From Alphaproteobacteria bacterium (GTDB taxonomy: Bacteria > Pseudomonadota > Alphaproteobacteria > UBA8366 > Aestuariispiraceae): DNA of 64,000 nucleotides. The notes below the pieces were generated by a model. The model had not been told where the DNA came from, ran no database searches, and saw only the letters and a list, made by a program, of their open reading frames with translations. The position numbers were made by a program, and so were the translations under genes. How positions within the stretch are numbered: the stretch's first letter is position 1; the number at the start of each line of letters is the position of its first letter. Positions 23,068-31,304 of this stretch are shown here, piece by piece. The stretch is from assembly GCA_033344895.1 (NCBI GenBank), contig JAWPMN010000001.1:620001-684000 (forward strand), written 5' to 3'.

Positions 23068-24114
23068 TCAGCCCATCTTCCGCGCCAGCAGTCGAATGTC
23101 CCCCTCGCCGAACTTCTCTGCGGCATAGGGGTCGTCGCCGGTGACATCCAGGTCGGTGTCGAATCCGCCGATCAGTCGACGGTAGTCGCCGAAACCGATG
23201 GCATCGAGACGCGCCTTCAGGGCGGCAACCGATGTGGCGCGGTAGACGGCCTTCAGCCCGTCGCCCAGGTGATAGCGCTTGTTGATCGAGAAGCCGAGAT
23301 GCGCCAGATGCGCCTGCACCAGCGCCGCCGGTACGTCAGCCAGAATCTGAACCGAAACATGGAACAGGTCCCGTGCGATGGATCCTTCGCCTTCCGTATA
23401 GATCCAGGCGAAGCCGCCGGGCTTCAGCAGGCGGTGCATTTCGGTATAGGCGCGATCTTCGTCATCCAGATGGTGGAAGACACCGTTCTGGATCGCGGCG
23501 TCGAAACTCGCTGACTCTTCCGGCACGTCATAGACGGTCGCATGGATGAAGCGCAGTTTCGATTCCGGGACGCCCAATCGGTCCCGGGCGGCTTCGGCAT
23601 AGCGGATGCTTTCCTCACCGTAATCGACGCCGACCACCTCGGCCGCCCCGGCGTTCAGAATGGCATGGTCGAAATTGCCGTGGCCGCAGCCCATGTCCAC
23701 GACCCGCAGCCCGTCAAACACCCCCTTGTCCAGATCGTTGAAGCGTAGCCGGTCGTCGTAGCGGGCAATCCGTTCGCGATACTGATCGGCGTCGAACTGG
23801 GTCCAAAGCGACTGGAACAGGTCGTGATGCTCCTCCTCCATCGTCTGCTCGCGCGGGTCGACGTCCAGCGACAGTCCGCCGTCACAGAAAGCGATGGATC
23901 GCGCCGATTCCAGGCTGGCAATGGCCCGATCGACCAGATCGTGGGTCAGCTTGAACGGATGGTCCGGCAGGTTGCGATCCAGTTGCAGCGCTTCCCAGCC
24001 CATGTTCATGCGGATCAGGGCCTCGATCCGGGCCAGCGCCATGAACCGCGTGCGCGGCAGCTCTGCGGCCAGGCGCTTCAGTTCATCCAGGCGTTTCAGA
24101 TAGGTCTTTTCCAT
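23068..24114 (-). CDS. SAM-dependent methyltransferase
   Basis: 348 residues from the ATG at 24114, with AAAGGA nearby; a TTG at 24144 would overlap asnB. A helical N-terminal domain of about 130 residues precedes a class I methyltransferase core: motif I VVDMGCGHGNFDHAIL, VVGVDYGEESI, then IQNGVFHHLDDEDRAYTEM and LLKPGGFAWIYTEGEG (landmarks). The substrate is unknown. It begins 27 bases after the AsnB stop on the same strand, so the two are probably co-transcribed, which hints at modification of a glycan or peptide-like product. Confidence 0.85.
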   Translation of the reverse strand: MEKTYLKRLDELKRLAAELPRTRFMALARIEALIRMNMGWEALQLDRNLPDHPFKLTHDLVDRAIASLESARSIAFCDGGLSLDVDPREQTMEEEHHDLFQSLWTQFDADQYRERIARYDDRLRFNDLDKGVFDGLRVVDMGCGHGNFDHAILNAGAAEVVGVDYGEESIRYAEAARDRLGVPESKLRFIHATVYDVPEESASFDAAIQNGVFHHLDDEDRAYTEMHRLLKPGGFAWIYTEGEGSIARDLFHVSVQILADVPAALVQAHLAHLGFSINKRYHLGDGLKAVYRATSVAALKARLDAIGFGDYRRLIGGFDTDLDVTGDDPYAAEKFGEGDIRLLARKMG

Positions 24115-24140
24115 CGGATCGATCCTTTCACGTCCAACCG

Positions 24141-25973
24141 TCAATCCACGAATTCTTCGTAGAAAAGCCTGGCCGACACCAGGCAGAAGAGGAAATTGTC
24201 GCGCCCCCGGCTTTCGGTCTCCGGGTCAAGCAAGCGCCGTACCTTGTCGCGGTCCACCAGATCCCAGAATGCGCTCTGTGTCAGCAGACGCTCTCGCACC
24301 TGCCCGTCCCGGCGGTCCAGCAGCGAGGCGATCGGCGCGTTGAAACCGAGCTTCTGCGTCTTGTGCAGGATTTCCGTCGGCACCAGGCCCTCGCCCGCAC
24401 GACGCAGCAGGGCCTTGCTGAATCCACCCTGGATCAGGTGGCGCGATGGGACCCGGGCCATGAAATCCACCAGCCCGCGATCCAGATAGGCGGCGCGGTT
24501 TTCGATGGAATGATGCATATAGTGACTGTCATGGGCCCATGTCAGGACCGGTACGGATTCCGACATCAGCTCATTCAGCATTCGGCTGCGCAACAGGTCC
24601 GGACCGTAATCCGTCTCCGGAAATGTCTCACCGACCCGATGCCCGATCAGGTAATCCGCGACATCCGGCGCGTTCAGATGCAGGTGGCCCCGTTCCCCCG
24701 GCGCGTCGATGAAGGCGCGCGGATTCTGCAGCAGCGGATTGCGGACGTGGCGTCCGAAACTCTGACGCCATTCCGCGACCAGGGCGTCGAAATCGACCTC
24801 TGCCTCCGCTGCCCGCCCGGCCAGCCAGAACAGGTAATGGTCATAGTATCCGGCGAAGATTTCATCTGCGCCGTTGCCGTTGATCAGAACCTTGTAGCCT
24901 TCCGCCGCCACTGCCTCGGACAGGAACCCGTCCAGATACATGCCCAGCGACGGAACCGGCCCGTCATAGGCGCGGCTCATCACCGCGAGCCGGTCCAGGA
25001 ACCCGTCATGACTGACGCGCGTTTCATGCGCCGGAACGCCCAGCGACCGCTGCGCCGTCCGGATTGCGGCGCTTTCGTCATAGTCGCTGTCCTGCTCCAG
25101 CATCGAGAAGGTATGCAACTGCTGGCCGTGGCGGTGTACCGCGATGCCGGCCAGGACATTGCTGTCGATGCCGCCGCTGAGACTGATTGCGATCGGGACA
25201 TCGGCCCGCAGTCGGATGCGGATGGCGCGGTCGATCTCCGCCATGGCACCTTCGGCGGCCTCTTCCTGCGTCATCTCCATCGGCGTGAAGCCGGGCGTCC
25301 AGTAGGGCGCCGGTGCCGACAGACCGTCCCCGGACATCCGCGCGCAATGCCCGGAGGGAAACCGGCTCACGCCGTCGAAGAACGTTTCGGGACGGCGGAA
25401 AATGCGCCGATAGCCATGGGCGAGAAAATCCCCGACCGCCGCAGTCCGCACCGGAAACTGCCGCCCGGTCAGGGCTACCAGTTGTTTCACCTCGGACGCG
25501 AAGTAGAGGCCGTGATCTGTCTGATGGGTCAGCAGTGGCTTCTCGCCGAAACGATCCCGCGAGAGGAGGACAGTCCCGTCCGCCGGATCGGCAATGGCCA
25601 GCGCCCACATGCCTTCCAGCCGGTCGAAGGCAGCGTCGCCCCATTCAAGATAGGCCCGCAGCAGGACTTCGGTATCGCTGTCCGTCCGGAAGACATGCCC
25701 CAGCCCGATCAGCGTCTCGCGCAGCTCCAGGTAATTGTAGATCTCGCCATTGTAGATCATCACCCGCCCGTCGATTTCGAAGGGCTGAGCGGATCGGGGA
25801 TCGGGGTCGATGATGGCCAGACGGGTATGCAGCAACACGCAACGCCAGGGCCCGACATCCAACTCGCGCTGACCGGAATCGTCCGGTCCGCGCCGCGACA
25901 TGGTCGCGAGCGTCCGCGCGCACGCCCTCGCGTCCGGCGGGCTTCGTCCGATATAGCCGGCGATTCCGCACAT
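24141..25973 (-). CDS. asnB: Asparagine synthase (glutamine-hydrolysing), first AsnB paralogue
   Basis: 610 residues. The glutaminase domain starts with the catalytic Cys2 in MCGIAGYIG and has RGPDDSG, NGEIYNY and RDRFGEKPL. The synthetase domain has the ATP loop SLSGGIDSN and NGNGADEIFAGY (SGGxDS pyrophosphatase type). It transfers glutamine-derived ammonia to aspartate or to another carboxylate. A methyltransferase gene follows in the same direction, and a second AsnB is encoded 7 kb away next to glycosyltransferases. One of the two is therefore probably a specialised amidotransferase for surface polysaccharide or a small molecule rather than for asparagine supply. Confidence 0.9.
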   Translation of the reverse strand: MCGIAGYIGRSPPDARACARTLATMSRRGPDDSGQRELDVGPWRCVLLHTRLAIIDPDPRSAQPFEIDGRVMIYNGEIYNYLELRETLIGLGHVFRTDSDTEVLLRAYLEWGDAAFDRLEGMWALAIADPADGTVLLSRDRFGEKPLLTHQTDHGLYFASEVKQLVALTGRQFPVRTAAVGDFLAHGYRRIFRRPETFFDGVSRFPSGHCARMSGDGLSAPAPYWTPGFTPMEMTQEEAAEGAMAEIDRAIRIRLRADVPIAISLSGGIDSNVLAGIAVHRHGQQLHTFSMLEQDSDYDESAAIRTAQRSLGVPAHETRVSHDGFLDRLAVMSRAYDGPVPSLGMYLDGFLSEAVAAEGYKVLINGNGADEIFAGYYDHYLFWLAGRAAEAEVDFDALVAEWRQSFGRHVRNPLLQNPRAFIDAPGERGHLHLNAPDVADYLIGHRVGETFPETDYGPDLLRSRMLNELMSESVPVLTWAHDSHYMHHSIENRAAYLDRGLVDFMARVPSRHLIQGGFSKALLRRAGEGLVPTEILHKTQKLGFNAPIASLLDRRDGQVRERLLTQSAFWDLVDRDKVRRLLDPETESRGRDNFLFCLVSARLFYEEFVD

Positions 25974-26195
25974 CAGCGGGCGCCCGATTTCAGGTTGGCA
26001 TTGTCGATCACGATCCTCGGCCTTCTGGCGTTCGATACGATCCCTGCAGGGCCCCTTCTGGACCTTCCTTCAAGGCTTATACGCCGAAAATCGCGGGTCG
26101 CAAAGGGTTCCCGGCCGTAGCCGGGTCCGGAGACGGCAGGAAACGGGACCTGCCCGGGGACCATCGTCCCGGCCCGTCCCCCGCCGAAGACACCG

Positions 26196-26513
26196 TCAGG
26201 CGGAAGCGTCGCCCTCCGGGTAGAGCCGCCGGAATCCCTGACTGACGGCATCGACAACCTGAGGATCGCGATCGCGCCAGTAGCGCGGGTCGCGCATCAG
26301 GGTACGCAGTTCCGCTTCCGCCGCAGCGCGTTCCTTGGGATCGTCGTTTTCGGTCAGCGGTCCCAGCAGTTCCGCCATTTCCGGTCCGAACGCCTTGGTC
26401 AGGAGCAGCGCCGCACGCGGCGTGATGATATCGTCCAGTTCCTGAATTTCGGACGGTTCCAGCCCGCGCAGCCCGTCCGCGATCGTCTGAACCGTTTGAT
26501 TGCCGTTATACAT
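26196..26513 (-). CDS. Small phage-derived protein sharing a C-terminal motif with the scaffold-like protein
   Basis: 105 residues, acidic and helical (GLEPSEIQELDDIITPRAALLLTKAF). The C-terminus LRTLMRDPRYWRDRDPQ, then GFRRLYPEG, closely repeats the end of the neighbouring scaffold-like protein (LKRLMSDPRYWRDHDP, GFRHLYPG). The remainder is unrelated. In podovirus assembly the scaffold C-terminus contacts the capsid protein, so this may be a second scaffold-type partner or a remnant of gene duplication. It is the last gene of the phage-derived block; a capsid gene would be expected here and is missing. Confidence 0.65.
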   Translation of the reverse strand: MYNGNQTVQTIADGLRGLEPSEIQELDDIITPRAALLLTKAFGPEMAELLGPLTENDDPKERAAAEAELRTLMRDPRYWRDRDPQVVDAVSQGFRRLYPEGDASA

Positions 26514-26546
26514 GCCGTTTCGTTCCTTTCGGTTACGGTCACCGGA

Positions 26547-27248
26547 TCAGCCGGCTCCGGGATAGAGATGCCGGAACCCGCTCTCGACCCGGCGTGTCAG
26601 GGCCGGATCGTGATCTCGCCAATAGCGCGGGTCGCTCATCAGGCGTTTCAGGTCCGCCTCGGATATTGCCGTCTCGGCGCCGTCCCCGGCGGCCAGTCCC
26701 GGCTCGTCGCCGGACGACATCATGCGGTGCATGGCCATCACCCCGTCATAGGAACAACAGAGCGCGTCGAAGGCGTCCCCCGGCAAATTCCGGGATCCCC
26801 ACTTGCGAAGCTGGCGCCGGGTCTCCGCCCAGCGGTGCCGGCCGCCGAAATGTGCCTCCAGCCGGGCTGCATCCGTTGCGCCGCGCGCGGTCTGGGCCAC
26901 CTCCGCCATCAGCGGGGCCAACTTCTCCGCCGCGAGGTCATAGACAAGCTGCACCTGCTCCCCGGTGAATCCGGCCTGGTGCAGAACCGCCTCCAGTTCC
27001 GGATCCCGTTCCAGATATTCGTCCAGAATTTCGACCCGGTACTGTTCCGGCGTGTCCGGGACGCCCAGTGCCTTCAAGGCGGCCGCCCGGTCGAAGGGGG
27101 CGTCGGGATCGGGGACCGGACCACTGCCCAGCTTGCGCTCCAGTTCACGGTAGGATTTCAGCAGGCTCTCGACATTCAGGTCCCCGGTTTCGGGATCGGT
27201 GAATTTCGCCGGATAGGGGGCCGATTTCGCCTCGCATTTTTCACACAT
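26547..27248 (-). CDS. Phage capsid assembly (scaffold-like) protein, T7 gp9 type
   Basis: 233 residues from the ATG at 27248 (AAAGGA seven bases upstream). The N-terminus has a CxxC (MCEKCEAK), then TDPETGDLNVESLLKSYRELERKLG, the classic opening of podovirus scaffold proteins, followed by GVPDTPEQYRVEI. Long predicted helices occupy residues 60-160. The C-terminus carries the LMSDPRYWRDHDP motif and GFRHLYP. It lies directly after the Bbp19-like and connector genes in T7-like order. Scaffold proteins guide procapsid assembly, but with no capsid gene here it is probably part of a decayed or domesticated element. Confidence 0.75.
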   Translation of the reverse strand: MCEKCEAKSAPYPAKFTDPETGDLNVESLLKSYRELERKLGSGPVPDPDAPFDRAAALKALGVPDTPEQYRVEILDEYLERDPELEAVLHQAGFTGEQVQLVYDLAAEKLAPLMAEVAQTARGATDAARLEAHFGGRHRWAETRRQLRKWGSRNLPGDAFDALCCSYDGVMAMHRMMSSGDEPGLAAGDGAETAISEADLKRLMSDPRYWRDHDPALTRRVESGFRHLYPGAG

Positions 27249-27262
27249 GGTTGGGTCCTTTC

Positions 27263-27526
27263 TCATGGCGCGGCCCGACCGCGCGCAATCAGGGTTTCGA
27301 TCTGACGAACCAGACAGCGCTGGCCCTCCAGATGCCGGATCTCGGCAGCGCTTGCCGCGGGGCCGAGCGCCCGGTCCAGGGTCAACGCCCGCAAGTGGTT
27401 CAGGATCAGGTCACCGTCGGGGCCGGAAAAACCACGGGCAAACGCCTTGAGAATTTCCGGCGAAAGCGGAGCCGGCAGCGCGCTTCCGTGGTCCAGCGCG
27501 GCCCATCCCCCGGCATCATCCTGCAT
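27263..27526 (-). CDS. Bbp19-like phage protein
   Basis: 87 residues. The motif ILNHLRALTLDRALGP, then AAEIRHLEGQRCLVRQIETLI (landmarks) matches Bbp19, a short protein that sits between connector and scaffold genes in T7-like bordetella and alphaproteobacterial phages. It overlaps the connector gene by 11 bases and precedes the scaffold-like gene by 14, so the three are one transcription unit. Function in the virion is unknown. Confidence 0.7.
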   Translation of the reverse strand: MQDDAGGWAALDHGSALPAPLSPEILKAFARGFSGPDGDLILNHLRALTLDRALGPAASAAEIRHLEGQRCLVRQIETLIARGRAAP

Positions 27527-29156
27527 GATCGCCCCCGGGTGCTGCGGGTCCTGTCGGCGCAGCCTCCATCTGTGCCGCCATCGCCGGCCCTGTCATGGCG
27601 GAGAGCATGGCCATCGGGTCTGCGGCCCCCTGCGCGCCGGGTGCTGTCTGTTCGGCTCTCATTCGATCCAACTCCTCTTCTGTCCGCAGCAGGGTCTCGG
27701 GCACACGGAAGGCCTTCGCCAGCCAGCGCGCCGCCTGTTGCGGTTTGACGATTTGCGCGGCATCCGGCCCGAGGACGCCCAGTGTCTGAAACCATTGCAG
27801 CGCGGCCTGGGCCTCGGCATGGCGACGGTGCATGGCGATGGGCGACACAATCTGGAGATCGACGTCGTGGCCATCGACCGCGATGTCCGGAATTTCGCCG
27901 CGACGGCGCAGGATGGCGACGGCACGTCTGGCCAACGGGAACAGAAGTTCGGCCTGAAGCCGGCCATAGGTCGCACCCAGTTGCCGTTCCATTTCGGCGG
28001 ATCGTTCCAGAATCTCCGTCGCCGTCATGCGCGGCGCGTCGATCTGGCCGAGTCTGTCCGCCAGCAGGCTGGCACGAATACGCGCCCGCAGATCGTCCAG
28101 TACGAGGCCGGAGACGTCGAAACTGCCCGGCGCGGTCAGCGGGGTGAGACCGCTGGAGCCGACCGCCTTTGGAATAATGGTGCCGGGCAGCAGCTTCACC
28201 GTTGCGGGGTTCAGCACGCCATCATCGTCCGCCTGCCAGATTCCGGTGACGGCGATGGTCGCGTTTTTCAGCACCAGTTCGACAACCTTGTTGGCCGTCT
28301 TGATATCCGGCAGAGCCTTCATCACCGGGGACCGGCCGTAGGTTTCACCCGGAGCCTTGGTCCATCGAAAGTTAATGAAGGGCGAAACGTCAAATCGACC
28401 TTCGGACAGGCTTTCCGGTATCTGCGCCGCCTGCCCCGCACTGGGCTCCACCACGGCGCGATAGGCAAAGCCGCCATTGTCGGGGACCACCGCCTCGACG
28501 ACCGCCAGACGGGCCTCCCCCGCTTCGGACAGGACCGGATCCCGCGCCAGCGCCGCAGCAGCATGCGGAAAGCGCGCCGCCAGCGCCTCCCCGGAATACT
28601 CGTGCCGCCGAAAGGTCACGTCCAGCAAACCCGACGCGCCCTCCTCCAATACGGCCTCCCCCAGTGGCACCGCCGTAAATCGAAATGCAGCGGGCTCGCC
28701 CAACGGCGCCTCTTCGAACAGGAGGCATGCGGTCCCGGCCGTCACGAGATCCAGATAGCATTGGTGAATCTCCACTGCGAAGTTCGAACGGTCGAAATGG
28801 CTCTGAACCGTCGCCGCGACCTCTTCCAGCGGTGCCGCCAGCCGCTGGGCATCCTGTTCGGGAACCGCCGTTCCGGGGACAAATCCGAACCAGCGGGACC
28901 AGGGCGGCGTCAGTTCCGCCATCAGGCTGGCTGCCAGTTGGTCCACAGCTTCCGGCGCCGTGCCATCGAACAGGCGGTCAGTCTTTCTTTCGCCGGGAGG
29001 GCCACCGGACAGGGCGCCATCCCGTTGCGGCATCGCGAACTCGTAGCAGTCCCGCCAGTGATCCTCCCATACGACGCGACGCCGTCTTGCCCGTTCGAAG
29101 CGCCGCAGCAAGGCCTCCGGGCCGCCGCTCTGCGCTTCAGGCTGGGACACGCTCAT
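27516..29156 (-). CDS. Phage head-to-tail connector (portal) protein, T7 gp8 type
   Basis: 546 residues, the normal length of the T7-like connector. Landmarks include the N-terminal LLRRFERARRRRVVWEDHWRDCYEFAMP, the FDGTAPEAVDQLAASLMAELTPPWSRWFGF segment, FRRHEYSGEALAARF and a C-terminal proline and alanine rich tail. The protein forms the dodecameric portal through which DNA enters the capsid. No internal stop or frameshift is visible, so the gene is intact although terminase, capsid and tail genes are absent nearby. Its ATG overlaps the stop of the small upstream gene by four bases. Confidence 0.88.
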   Translation of the reverse strand: MSVSQPEAQSGGPEALLRRFERARRRRVVWEDHWRDCYEFAMPQRDGALSGGPPGERKTDRLFDGTAPEAVDQLAASLMAELTPPWSRWFGFVPGTAVPEQDAQRLAAPLEEVAATVQSHFDRSNFAVEIHQCYLDLVTAGTACLLFEEAPLGEPAAFRFTAVPLGEAVLEEGASGLLDVTFRRHEYSGEALAARFPHAAAALARDPVLSEAGEARLAVVEAVVPDNGGFAYRAVVEPSAGQAAQIPESLSEGRFDVSPFINFRWTKAPGETYGRSPVMKALPDIKTANKVVELVLKNATIAVTGIWQADDDGVLNPATVKLLPGTIIPKAVGSSGLTPLTAPGSFDVSGLVLDDLRARIRASLLADRLGQIDAPRMTATEILERSAEMERQLGATYGRLQAELLFPLARRAVAILRRRGEIPDIAVDGHDVDLQIVSPIAMHRRHAEAQAALQWFQTLGVLGPDAAQIVKPQQAARWLAKAFRVPETLLRTEEELDRMRAEQTAPGAQGAADPMAMLSAMTGPAMAAQMEAAPTGPAAPGGDHAG

Positions 29157-29362
29157 TCACCCAGCCGGGTCTTGCCGGCGTCCGGTGTCCCGCCGGCACG
29201 GGTAAGGACGCCGCGGAAGCCGGTTTCGATCGTACCAGTTCGCCCGCGACGGCGCCGCTCGAGGGCTTCAATCCGATTGTCGCGCTTGCCCTCCTCCGGG
29301 TCCTTGACCGGCGGCAGGGGAGGCGGCGGAGGCGGAGACGGCGAACTGAACATGCCCGACAT
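29153..29362 (-). CDS. Small proline-rich phage-associated protein
   Basis: 69 residues from the ATG at 29362 (AAGGAG seven bases upstream). It contains a polyproline stretch SPSPPPPPPLPPVKDP, then a basic DNRIEALERRRRGRTGTIETGFRG segment (landmarks RRRRGRTGTI). Similar short proteins precede the connector gene in alphaproteobacterial T7-like prophages and are often annotated hypothetical. The gene overlaps the connector start by four bases. An alternative ATG nine codons upstream at 29389 would add MKKEQKEKN but lies within the Shine-Dalgarno region. Confidence 0.6.
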   Translation of the reverse strand: MSGMFSSPSPPPPPPLPPVKDPEEGKRDNRIEALERRRRGRTGTIETGFRGVLTRAGGTPDAGKTRLGE

Positions 29363-29489
29363 ATTTTTCTCCTTTTGTTCCTTTTTCATTCAACGAGGAT
29401 CGAAACCGAGACCTTGGCTTCAGAAAACGATGCATTCCGACTTGCAGCGGAGGAAGTGAGACATCTTATAGCTGCAAATCATCTTGTTG

Positions 29490-29882
29490 TCAATTTGTTC
29501 TTTTTAAGAGTCGATACAGCTGATACGGCGTCCAAATCCGCGGATCGTCAATTCCCAGCGTCCGCTTTGCGACTTCGACACAGGTCAGAGGCAGCGGCCG
29601 GAAACGGGAAACGGAAACCGGGCGGGTCATCGTCACCTGACAACGGTAGCCCAGATCGTGCAGGACTATCAGATACTCGGCCAAGCCCTGAGGGTCCAGA
29701 ACCGCATAGGAAATCCGACCGATCAGACTGTCGATCGCAATCCAGTAGGGCGACACCTCGACCAGGATGAGGCAATGCCGAAACCGCCGCTTCAGCAGGC
29801 GGAGCGGGCTGAACGCAGCCTGATCTGTATAAGCGACAATCGCAGGCCGCTTCCGGTCGGACGCAGATTTGATTTTATTCAT
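29490..29882 (-). CDS. Hypothetical protein in the phage-derived block
   Basis: 130 residues, no membrane segment or signal peptide. The body has alternating strands (HCLILVEVSPYWIAIDSL, YAVLDPQGLAEYLIVLHDLGYRCQVTM; landmarks) and a helical C-terminus (DPRIWTPYQLYRLLKR). No family was recognised. Its ATG overlaps the stop of the upstream gene by four bases, placing it in the same operon. GC content is somewhat lower near its 5 prime end. A role as an early or accessory phage protein is likely, but nothing specific can be shown. Confidence 0.6.
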   Translation of the reverse strand: MNKIKSASDRKRPAIVAYTDQAAFSPLRLLKRRFRHCLILVEVSPYWIAIDSLIGRISYAVLDPQGLAEYLIVLHDLGYRCQVTMTRPVSVSRFRPLPLTCVEVAKRTLGIDDPRIWTPYQLYRLLKRTN

Positions 29883-30298
29883 GTTATGTTCTTTTTCATG
29901 CTGACGCTTTCCCGATGCATTTCCGAATGACGGGGCAGAACGATTCCCTTCCGAATCAGGGGACCGGCAAGCTTGTCCAGTGCACTGTGCCAGAAGGGCT
30001 CATGATGGGCTTCCTCAGAATCCCGCGGATCCGGCGGGCGATCCATGGCGCCGAAGGCACACAGGGCATGCATCTCATATCCGTCCAGAACCTTCTGGCG
30101 GCGCAACCGCGATGCCAGGGCGACGAGATCCCGCGGTTCACAGGGCCGCTGAACAACAGCCCGATCCGCGGAAAGCTGCGCGCCCTCAGCCGCAATCCTC
30201 ATCGATCTGGCCGCCCATAACCATGCCTCCTCCGGCGAATCGAACGCCGTCCCGAAGACAACATGGGTCGGCCGCGGCACATAACGCTTTCGCGCCAT
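29879..30298 (-). CDS. Hypothetical protein, first gene of the phage-derived block
   Basis: 139 residues, preceded by AAGGAGG. It contains FDSPEEAWLWAARSMRIA, RPCEPRDLVALASRLRRQKVL, a PPDPRDSEEAHHEPFW segment and a terminal LIRKGIVLPR (landmarks). This pattern (EAWLW, RPCEP, RPPDPR, KGIV) recalls an uncharacterised family found beside T7-like morphogenesis genes and in other alphaproteobacterial prophages. No catalytic motif was recognised. It starts the minus-strand operon just downstream of an AT-rich intergenic region. Confidence 0.62.
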   Translation of the reverse strand: MARKRYVPRPTHVVFGTAFDSPEEAWLWAARSMRIAAEGAQLSADRAVVQRPCEPRDLVALASRLRRQKVLDGYEMHALCAFGAMDRPPDPRDSEEAHHEPFWHSALDKLAGPLIRKGIVLPRHSEMHRESVSMKKNIT

Positions 30299-30625
30299 CC
30301 GTATCCTCCTTGCGAGTTCGGTTAATCGATTGTCGGGCAGGTGGATACAACGTATGAGATAAGTTGATTTCGGTCAACCCACCCGATCACATTTGTTTTA
30401 TTTTCGTTCTTATAATGCGTGCCTCCCGTCGAACGCCGAAGACTAATTGGGCGGCATCCGTCGGCACAACCGGATTTCGATCTTTCTATGTTCCACCCTT
30501 CCGGATAAACTATCAGGAGAACAAACTTTGTACCGTCTATGTTTACGGTCGCATTCGCACGTCGGTGGCGGCACTTGAATCGGCGGACGGCCTTATGACC
30601 CGCATACGGACCGGGAACCCATGTC
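30299..30625. other. 327-base non-coding gap between the phage block and the S24 regulator
   Basis: The gap is AT-rich compared with its surroundings and holds no convincing gene. A perfect -10 like TATAAT is at 30411-30416 on the plus strand, and a dyad GTTGA (30363-30367) with TCAAC (30374-30378) lies between the divergent genes. It probably contains promoters for both the phage-derived operon and the S24 protein, and possibly the operator of that protein. Confidence 0.5.
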
Positions 30626-31252
30626 ATGAAACCAGACGACATTTGGCGTGGAATCGACAGGCTGGCGGCCGATCAGGGGATCACCCCGGCGCGCCTGGCG
30701 AAATATGCCGGGTTGGACCAGTCGGTGTTCAGCGCCGGACGCCGCCGCAACGCCAAGGGCGACCTGCGCTGGCCGGGACTGGAGAGCCTGGCACGCGTGT
30801 TCCGGGTCACCAACATCTCCCTCTCCGACTTCGTCGGTTACATGCACGCGGACCCTGCCAGCCGGTCGGCCTTCCGGATTCCCGTTCTGCCGATCGACAA
30901 GGCGGCGCGGAACGAACACTACGACGAGGATGGCTTCCCGACCGGTGGCGGATGGGATCGGATGGAGTTTCCGGATGTGCAGGACCGGCGCTGTTTTGCA
31001 CTGAAGATCGATTCCGACGATCACCTGCCGATTTACCGGCCAGGTGACATTCTGATCTGTGCCCCGGGAATGAGCCTGCGGCGCGGCGACCGGATCGTAT
31101 ACCGGCGTGGCGAGATGGGTCTTTCCATTGCTGCCCTGGTCCGCCAAACTCCCTTCCGGGTCGATCTGGCATCGCTTGACGGGACGGAGACGGACACTTT
31201 CCCGGCCCAGGAAATCTCCTGGATCACGCGCATCGCCTGGGCCCGGCAGTAA
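30626..31252 (+). CDS. S24/LexA-like transcriptional regulator with degenerate peptidase site
   Basis: 208 residues. An N-terminal HTH of the C1 type (GITPARLAKYAGLDQSVFSAGRR, GLESLARVFRV; landmarks) is joined to an S24 peptidase-like domain with YRPGDILICAP and RRGDRIVYRRGEMG. In active members a Ser sits three residues before the Pro of the SMxP motif. Here the aligned positions read D132-H-L-P, and the later catalytic Lys position reads Ala in LSIAALVRQ. Self-cleavage is therefore not expected. It may bind DNA as a non-inducible repressor. It is divergent from the phage-derived block, suggesting silencing of that block, though similar proteins also occur as ordinary chromosomal regulators. 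Confidence 0.8.
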   Translation: MKPDDIWRGIDRLAADQGITPARLAKYAGLDQSVFSAGRRRNAKGDLRWPGLESLARVFRVTNISLSDFVGYMHADPASRSAFRIPVLPIDKAARNEHYDEDGFPTGGGWDRMEFPDVQDRRCFALKIDSDDHLPIYRPGDILICAPGMSLRRGDRIVYRRGEMGLSIAALVRQTPFRVDLASLDGTETDTFPAQEISWITRIAWARQ

Positions 31253-31304
31253 TCTGAAATTCGCCCATCCGCGCGGGCCTTCGCTAACAGACAGGAAACT
31301 GGAA

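Noticed and set aside
26110-26125. CCCGGC/GCCGGG hairpin between AsnB and the phage block
   Set aside because: Short stem with a CGTA loop and no T tract on either side; it cannot be called a terminator.
30322-30642. A 106-codon minus-strand frame in the gap before the S24 gene
   Set aside because: No family pattern or ribosome site, and it overlaps the S24 start and its promoter region.
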